Origin: Terriglobales bacterium
Lineage (GTDB): Bacteria > Acidobacteriota > Terriglobia > Terriglobales > Acidobacteriaceae
Assembly (NCBI GenBank): GCA_035691485.1
Contig: DASSIZ010000082.1
Span: 1-55,276 of the forward strand
DNA: 55,276 nt
Direction of reading: 5' to 3'
Shown here: positions 50,537 through 55,276 of the stretch, piece after piece
Layout: each line of letters begins with the position of its first letter
Numbering within the stretch: the stretch's first letter is position 1
Translations under genes and position numbers: made by a program
The notes under the pieces: model-generated
Told to the model about the DNA's origin: nothing
What the model saw: only the letters and a program-made list of their open reading frames with translations
Database searches by the model: none

Positions 50537-51310
50537 TTGATCCACTCCACTGCCATTGTCGATTCCAGCGCGAGGATTCCCGAATCCTGCCGCATCGGTC
50601 CTTATTGCATTGTCGGGCCGCAGGTGGAGATGGGAGAGAGCTGCGAGTTGATCGCGCACGTGGTGCTGCATGGGCCGACGCGCATGGGACGCAACAATCG
50701 TATTTTTCCGTTCGCGGCGGTCGGCATCGATCCGCAGGACCTGACGTACAAAGGCGAGCCGACCTGGCTGGAGATGGGCGACGACAACACCATTCGCGAG
50801 TGCGTGACCATCAACCGGGGGACCGCAAAAGGCGGCGGGGTGACGCGAATCGGCAACGGCATCCTTATTATGGCGTACACGCATATCGGCCACGATTGCG
50901 TGATCGGCGATCATGCCATGCTGGTGAACGCGGCGACGCTGGCGGGCCACGTGATCGTGGAGCCGTGGGCGGTGGTGGGAGCGCTCTGCCCGGTGCATCA
51001 GTTCGTGAGGATAGGGGCGCACAGCTACATCGGCGGCGGAACCACCATCACGCAGGACGTGCTGCCGTTTTCCAAGACCAGCGCGGCGCGAGACAACCGG
51101 GCGTATGGGCTCAATTCCGTCGGACTGAAACGGCGAGGCTTCAGCGACGATCGCTTGCGCAAACTGCATCACGCATACAAAGTGCTGCTGGCGTCAAAGC
51201 TGAACACGTCGCAGGCGATCGAGCGGCTGCGCGGCGAAGGTGATGTGGGAGAAGATGTCGAGATGCTGCTCCGGTTCATCGAAGCGTCGGAACGCGGAGT
51301 GATCAAGTAG
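50537..51310 (+). CDS. lpxA: UDP-N-acetylglucosamine acyltransferase LpxA
   Basis: 257 residues from a TTG start, giving the family N-terminus IHSTAIVDSSARIPESCRIGPYCIVGP. Left-handed beta-helix hexapeptide repeats continue to about 190, including GTAKGGGVTRIGNGILIMAYTHIGHDCVIGDHAMLVN (catalytic His in AYTHIGHD) and HQFVRIGAHSYIGGGT, then the helical C-terminal domain (RGFSDDRLRKLHHAYKVL). It starts lipid A synthesis by adding a hydroxyacyl chain to UDP-GlcNAc, confirming a Gram-negative, LPS-making host. It overlaps the next gene by one base. Confidence 0.95.
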   Translation: MIHSTAIVDSSARIPESCRIGPYCIVGPQVEMGESCELIAHVVLHGPTRMGRNNRIFPFAAVGIDPQDLTYKGEPTWLEMGDDNTIRECVTINRGTAKGGGVTRIGNGILIMAYTHIGHDCVIGDHAMLVNAATLAGHVIVEPWAVVGALCPVHQFVRIGAHSYIGGGTTITQDVLPFSKTSAARDNRAYGLNSVGLKRRGFSDDRLRKLHHAYKVLLASKLNTSQAIERLRGEGDVGEDVEMLLRFIEASERGVIK

Positions 51311-51903
51311 TGGGAGAGCAGGATTTCATGGGCTTGCCGGACGGGTTGCCGAAGCCGGAAGACGACGGCGCATGCGATCACCTGGTGGGCATGGCGTTTC
51401 CATCGATTGCGCTGCCGGCAACGACGGGCGGTAACGTGGATTTATCGAGAGTGCCGGGACGCGCGGTCGTGTTTGTGTATCCGCGCACCGGGCGTCCGGG
51501 CGAAGCTCCGCTGGTGGAGGACTGGGACAACATTCCTGGGGCGCGCGGGTGTACGCCGCAAACCTGCGGATTTCGCGACCTGCACGCGGAATTCGCGGCG
51601 CTGCATTGCCGTATCTATGGCTTGAGCACGCAGACGACGGAGTATCAGAAAGAAATGACGCGCCGGCTGGGCGTGCTGTTTCCGGTGCTCAGCGATTCCG
51701 AACTGCGGCTGGCGTACGCGCTCGGCCTGCCCATGTTCGAAGTTGCAAACCAGGTTTTACTGAAGCGGCTGGTGATGGTGCTCGACCACGGGAAGATCGT
51801 AAAGGTGTTCTACCCGGTTTTTCCGCCTGACAAGTCAGCCGAGAACGTGCTGCACTGGATGCGGCGCGACCGGCAAGGAAAGGCCGACGGCGTCCGGAAT
51901 TGA
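51310..51903 (+). CDS. Peroxiredoxin (AhpC/TSA, Bcp-like)
   Basis: 197 residues from a GTG that overlaps the lpxA stop by one base (ATG 51328 is an alternative). Thioredoxin fold: AFPSIALPATTGGNVDLSRVPGRAVVFVYPRTG, then GARGCTPQTCGFRDLHAEF with the peroxidatic Cys (C81) and a second Cys five residues on (C86), the Bcp/PrxQ-like spacing, and YGLSTQTTEYQKEMTRRLGVLFPVLSD. It should reduce peroxides, recycled by thioredoxin. The overlap suggests translational coupling to lpxA. Confidence 0.88.
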   Translation: MGEQDFMGLPDGLPKPEDDGACDHLVGMAFPSIALPATTGGNVDLSRVPGRAVVFVYPRTGRPGEAPLVEDWDNIPGARGCTPQTCGFRDLHAEFAALHCRIYGLSTQTTEYQKEMTRRLGVLFPVLSDSELRLAYALGLPMFEVANQVLLKRLVMVLDHGKIVKVFYPVFPPDKSAENVLHWMRRDRQGKADGVRN

Positions 51904-52087
51904 CCTGGCAGGTTCATGCAAACCGAGATTCACGAAGAGCACAGCGCGAGGAGAATCGAATCGGGTTGCGCGAGGTGGCGCGGCGCCAGCGGTTCGAGCG
52001 ATATAAGGTCCGCAATGACTCGGCACAGGGCGCGCGGTGCAGGTTCGACCCGCCAAATCCCCCGACCGATTTGATGTCATCGTTTGC

Positions 52088-52093
52088 TATAAT
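52088..52093 (+). promoter_or_regulatory. -10 box of the tRNA-Pro gene
   Basis: TATAAT 56 bp upstream of the mature tRNA; -35 is weak. Confidence 0.45.
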
Positions 52094-52149
52094 GCGACTG
52101 CGGTGATAGCGCGCCCGCGCCGATTGGACACCGCAGCGATCGCGCACGT

Positions 52150-52226
<77 letters not shown>

Positions 52227-52321
52227 TCTTTTTTGGCCTTCAGCTTCAGCAGCCTACGAGCACACCCATTCCCAGAGATGAAAGGATGAAGCCATGAAAA
52301 CGGGCATGCATCTACGTAGGC

Positions 52322-52876
52322 ATGGCAAGCTTGACAGAATTCAGCCTGGCCGAGGCCATCGCAGTTCTCAGCCGCACTCCCACAACCCTAAATGCGCTGT
52401 TGCGCGGCCTGCCCAACATCTGGGTGCGCTGCAACGAAGGAAAAGATACCTGGAGCGCGTTTGACATCGTGGGCCACCTGATTTTCGGGGAGCGCACCGA
52501 CTGGATGCCGCGCGTGCGGATCATTCTGGAGAACGGCGAAGCGCGGCCATTTGATCCCTTCGACCGCTTTGCGCAGTTGAAAGAGAATCAAGACAAGTCA
52601 CTGGAGCAGCTCTTGGACGATTTCGCCTTCCTGCGAAGGGAGAATCTAGCTGCGCTGCAGGCACTGAATTTACAGCAGGAAGACTTGCCCCGGCGAGGAA
52701 GGCATCCAGCGCTGGGAGTGGTGACGCTATCGGAACTTCTGGCGACCTGGGCCGTTCACGACCTCACTCATGTGCATCAACTCTCCCGCGTGATGGCCCA
52801 CCAGTATCGTGGCGCAGTCGGTCCGTGGAGCGCCTATCTGGGCGTGCTGCAGTGTACGGGGCATAGCGCTCCGTAG
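52322..52876 (+). CDS. DinB-like four-helix protein
   Basis: 184 residues. The DinB/YfiT fold is suggested by a helical N-terminus (EAIAVLSRTPTTLNALLRGLPNIWV), the first metal-site segment SAFDIVGHLIFGERTDWMPRV, and the second TLSELLATWAVHDLTHVHQLSRVMAHQY with the paired histidines HDLTHVHQ. The three-His site (from GHL and HDxxH) binds a metal in this superfamily. Many members are metal-dependent thiol transferases or damage-inducible proteins; the activity here is unknown. Confidence 0.75.
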   Translation: MASLTEFSLAEAIAVLSRTPTTLNALLRGLPNIWVRCNEGKDTWSAFDIVGHLIFGERTDWMPRVRIILENGEARPFDPFDRFAQLKENQDKSLEQLLDDFAFLRRENLAALQALNLQQEDLPRRGRHPALGVVTLSELLATWAVHDLTHVHQLSRVMAHQYRGAVGPWSAYLGVLQCTGHSAP

Positions 52877-53289
52877 GCAATCGAGCTCAGCCGGTGCTTC
52901 CGCCGCGATCGGCGCGACTTCACCTTCATGCCTGGCCGTCGGATTGGGGCTGGCTCCCGAATCGCCAAACCGGAAGTCAAGCATCTTGCCCAGTTCGAAA
53001 ATCGTCTACTCCAGTGTGACCATTGGATTTAATTCAGTCTTAAACCGCTGAAATCGCTGGTTCGAAACTGCTCTCGCCCAGCATGACGGTTCGAAAATCG
53101 TCTGCTAGGGCCGACCATTTCTTTTCATTTAGATACGGCCGATTTCGGTCGTGCGTACACAGCCATCAAGCTTCTAACCGCGCAGCGATTTCCTCTTGGA
53201 TCTCAGAGTTCCTGGCGGCCACGTCCACTTGCGGGCAACCGTGTAGGCTAAATACATGGCAAAAGGGCCGGTGTCGCTCGCGTCTCAGG
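52877..53289. other. Gene-free region with repeated tRNA-3'-end-like sequence
   Basis: 413 bp. GTTCGAAAATCGTCT occurs at 52,993 and 53,089, each continuing to a GACCA with a T-rich tail; a related GGTTCGAAACTGCTCTCGCC lies at 53,059. A CGGCCGATTTCGGTCG palindrome is at 53,136. No intact tRNA can be folded. No gene seen. Confidence 0.5.
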
Positions 53290-54840
53290 TCAGGCACGCT
53301 TCTTGCGCAACGACAGGACCGTCAGGCAAGCCAATCCTACCAGGCAGAGCCAGGCAAACCAGTCTCCAAGCCGCGTGTAGATCGTCCGTACGCCTCTCGT
53401 CGGAACCTGTGAAACCATCGCGTAGTCTGTAGTCTGGTAGTGATCCATCGCGGCTAACCGTCGACCCTGATAGTCGAATGCGGCCGAGAGTCCCTGGCTC
53501 GTCTGCCGAATCAGGTTGAAGCCTTGTTCGATGGCGCGGAAGCTCGCCATCTGTGTGTGCCACGGGTCAATTGCCCGCCAATCATTCGAGGGATCGAGCA
53601 TCACGTCGGTCCGCAAAGCTCCCGCCTGGGCCAGCAATTGCGGAAAATCCCCGTCGAAGCAGATGATCGAACTCACCCGTCCGTAGGGCGTATCCAAAGC
53701 TCGAAGCTTGCCATCCCCCCGCACTTGGAGTGCAGCCTCCGGGCCCGGTACTGGGCGCGCCTTGTTGTACTCCCAAGCCACCTGCCCGCTGGGCTGGATC
53801 AAAACCAGCTTGTTCCCTAGCGACGGCGCCCTTCCGCGGTTCAGAACGCCGAGTGACATGCCAAAATAAACATGGTACTTGGTTGCCATGTCTCTGCCGC
53901 GTGCGACAAAGGCCGTTTCATCTTCCTTCAATACCGGCGCGTTGGCTTCGCCCCAGAATACAATCCTGGAACCCGCTTGCATCTCCCGTTCCGCTCGCGA
54001 CAGTAGGTCGTTGTCCATGGCCGTAGCCCAACGCTGGATCGAGTCCATATCGTCGCTTGTCGCTTGGCCTGCAAACAATCGCTTTGAAACTGCATTGCTG
54101 AGCTCCGGCTCTATTTTCCTGTTGGAAATCGATGCCACTCGCACGGTCGGAGAAGACGGTGGAAACAGTGCCATGCGGGCGCCGCCCAGCAGCATCACTG
54201 AGGCAATCGCTCCGGCGCAAAGCCATGCACCTGCACGCGCTCGCTTGGAATCGAGTCCTTCTTCCCATAGCCAGTTGCACACCGCCGCAAACCAACCCAT
54301 CAGGAATGTTATGCCCCACAAACCGGTTACAGAGAGGATCTGGAGCAACGCCAAGTTGCCGTACTGCGAATATGCAACCGATCCCCACGTCCCATAGGGC
54401 CCCCGCGACCAGACGTACTCGGTCGCGGCCCATGCGGTCGGAAACACAAGTGAAGCCGTGAGGCCACGGAGCCTGTGCGCCAGCAGCCGATCAATGATGT
54501 AGGGCAAAACTAGCGGGATGCCCGACACAACGAGGAAGATGTAGTACCCAACTCCCGGGATTGGCACCATTCCACGGAACTGAAAAGTAAACGCGGCGAC
54601 CAGCAGGAGGTAAGCGACAGGCAGCCCAACCTTGAGAATTTGCCCACGCACAAATCGCAGCATAAACACCGGCGCCAGCCACGCGGCGAGGGGAAGGGAA
54701 TTCGCACCATTGGAAAACAGCAGCAGTGCAGCCGCTGTCGCCAACCAGAGCCAGGAGCGTGGCCCCGCCAGAGCGGCCGGTCCGCCTTGGCGCGGCAACT
54801 TTTTCAGGTGCGGATTTTCATAGTCGACTGACGTGTGCAT
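53290..54840 (-). CDS. lnt: Apolipoprotein N-acyltransferase
   Basis: 516 residues. Six or so N-terminal membrane helices (about 28-220), then a nitrilase-type domain with the catalytic triad visible: E298 in VFWGEANAPVL, K360 in YNKARPVPGPE, C394 in IICFDGDFPQLL. Lnt adds the third acyl chain to the N-terminal Cys of lipoproteins in the inner membrane; lipoproteins encoded here (8,044-9,927; 21,719-22,654) are likely substrates. GGAGAG precedes ATG 54840. It overlaps the upstream TetR gene's 3' end by 23 bp, so the two are probably co-transcribed. GXFPY-type motifs are less conserved than in E. coli, so a more distant nitrilase-fused acyltransferase is possible. Confidence 0.85.
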   Translation of the reverse strand: MHTSVDYENPHLKKLPRQGGPAALAGPRSWLWLATAAALLLFSNGANSLPLAAWLAPVFMLRFVRGQILKVGLPVAYLLLVAAFTFQFRGMVPIPGVGYYIFLVVSGIPLVLPYIIDRLLAHRLRGLTASLVFPTAWAATEYVWSRGPYGTWGSVAYSQYGNLALLQILSVTGLWGITFLMGWFAAVCNWLWEEGLDSKRARAGAWLCAGAIASVMLLGGARMALFPPSSPTVRVASISNRKIEPELSNAVSKRLFAGQATSDDMDSIQRWATAMDNDLLSRAEREMQAGSRIVFWGEANAPVLKEDETAFVARGRDMATKYHVYFGMSLGVLNRGRAPSLGNKLVLIQPSGQVAWEYNKARPVPGPEAALQVRGDGKLRALDTPYGRVSSIICFDGDFPQLLAQAGALRTDVMLDPSNDWRAIDPWHTQMASFRAIEQGFNLIRQTSQGLSAAFDYQGRRLAAMDHYQTTDYAMVSQVPTRGVRTIYTRLGDWFAWLCLVGLACLTVLSLRKKRA

Positions 54841-55276
54841 GATGCTCTCCTGCGTCCGCCGTTGCACGCACTCCTGCGAGCAGGCTATCGACAGCGGTGT
54901 CGATGATTTGGGCGATCAACTCCTTCTTCGGTACCCAAGGGAATGCCGGTCTCTGTATCAGCAATGACGTGATCCCGTGAACGGATGCCCATAGTGCCTG
55001 GCTTGTGGTTTCCACATCCACCGCCCGAAAACGCTTCTCTCCCACGCAACGCCCCACCATATAGCGGAGCGACTCAAACGCCCCATGCACTTTGTAAGGA
55101 CGCTTCTCCATAGGCGGCCTCAGCATGAAGGCAAAACGGTAGTCATTGGGGTTGCGCAGTCCGAACTCCACATAGGCCCGCATGCCCTTCTTGAGCTCTT
55201 CGACCGGATCTTGCCATTCCTTTCCGTTCCGCAGAGCCGCCAACGTCTTCAGCAGACGCGCGAAACTCTCCTCCAC
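54818..55276 (-). CDS. TetR-family regulator, C-terminal part (runs off the window)
   Basis: 153 codons; the frame is open to the last base, and the N-terminal HTH lies outside. The visible part is the helical ligand-binding domain: EELKKGMRAYVEFGLRNPNDYRFAF, then FESLRYMVGRCVGEKRFRAVDVETTSQALWASVHGITSLLI, matching the WHG-type TetR C-terminal domain. Its stop lies inside the start of lnt. The ligand and targets are unknown; overlap with lnt hints at an envelope link. Confidence 0.8.
   Translation of the reverse strand: MEESFARLLKTLAALRNGKEWQDPVEELKKGMRAYVEFGLRNPNDYRFAFMLRPPMEKRPYKVHGAFESLRYMVGRCVGEKRFRAVDVETTSQALWASVHGITSLLIQRPAFPWVPKKELIAQIIDTAVDSLLAGVRATADAGEHHAHVSRL

Noticed and set aside
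53059-53120. Intact tRNA gene
   Set aside because: T-arm-like and CCA-like ends are present, but no matching acceptor, D or anticodon arms can be found upstream.

Overview
The window looks like a chromosomal segment of a GC-rich, Gram-negative soil bacterium, most likely an Acidobacteriota (Terriglobia/Koribacter-like). Evidence: a very large TonB-dependent receptor with an N-terminal carboxypeptidase-regulatory-like domain, lipid A and outer-membrane assembly genes (lpxA, bamA, an OmpH/Skp homologue, lnt), CarD, and intergenic space full of short palindromic repeats of the 'gtcatcctgagcg...' and 'cccacggc..gccgtggg' types. The phylum is inferred from gene content; no search was run.

Layout. 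1-2.3 kb: 3' end of a 2-oxoacid dehydrogenase E1 beta gene and the complete E2 gene. 2.4-6.9 kb: a compact phage-derived island, mostly on the minus strand (GH73 muramidase-like lysis enzyme, one-TM holin-like protein, secreted tail-like protein, phosphatase, sigma-like HTH protein, small zinc-ribbon and orphan proteins), facing a divergent CI/LexA-like S24 repressor. Its minus-strand genes form units with a rho-independent terminator placed directly before, or inside, the next start codon. 7-15 kb: small orphan gene, histone-H1-like protein, MltD-like LysM transglycosylase, PLP sulfur enzyme, TonB receptor. 15-23.8 kb: isoaspartyl peptidase, greA coupled to a CDP-alcohol phosphatidyltransferase, carD, AI-2E permease, ruvX, mltG, a lipoprotein and an ABC permease.

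24-36.9 kb: translation and envelope core: rplM-rpsI, rpsB-tsf, pyrH-frr, then bamA-ompH. This follows the widespread rpsB-tsf-pyrH-frr...bamA-skp order, but a membrane glycosyltransferase on the opposite strand splits tsf from pyrH, and a zinc-ribbon gene plus a molybdopterin oxidoreductase sit between frr and bamA. fabZ-lpxA, which often follow skp, are 13 kb further on (50-51.3 kb). 37-49.9 kb: lepA, a secreted amidohydrolase, a GAF-TM-TonB fusion, tatA, maf, treZ, a fatty-acid hydroxylase, a TrmJ-like methyltransferase and an M20 peptidase. 50-55.3 kb: fabZ, lpxA, a peroxiredoxin, tRNA-Pro(CGG), a DinB-like protein, lnt, and the 3' part of a TetR-type regulator running off the window.

Most genes are housekeeping. 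The parts worth attention are the phage-derived island with its terminator-before-gene layout and repressor, a repeat that appears to have become coding sequence inside the molybdopterin oxidoreductase, a Cys/His peptide in frame upstream of EF-Ts, the GAF-TonB fusion, and composite intergenic repeats present in both orientations. All functional calls come from reading motifs by eye.
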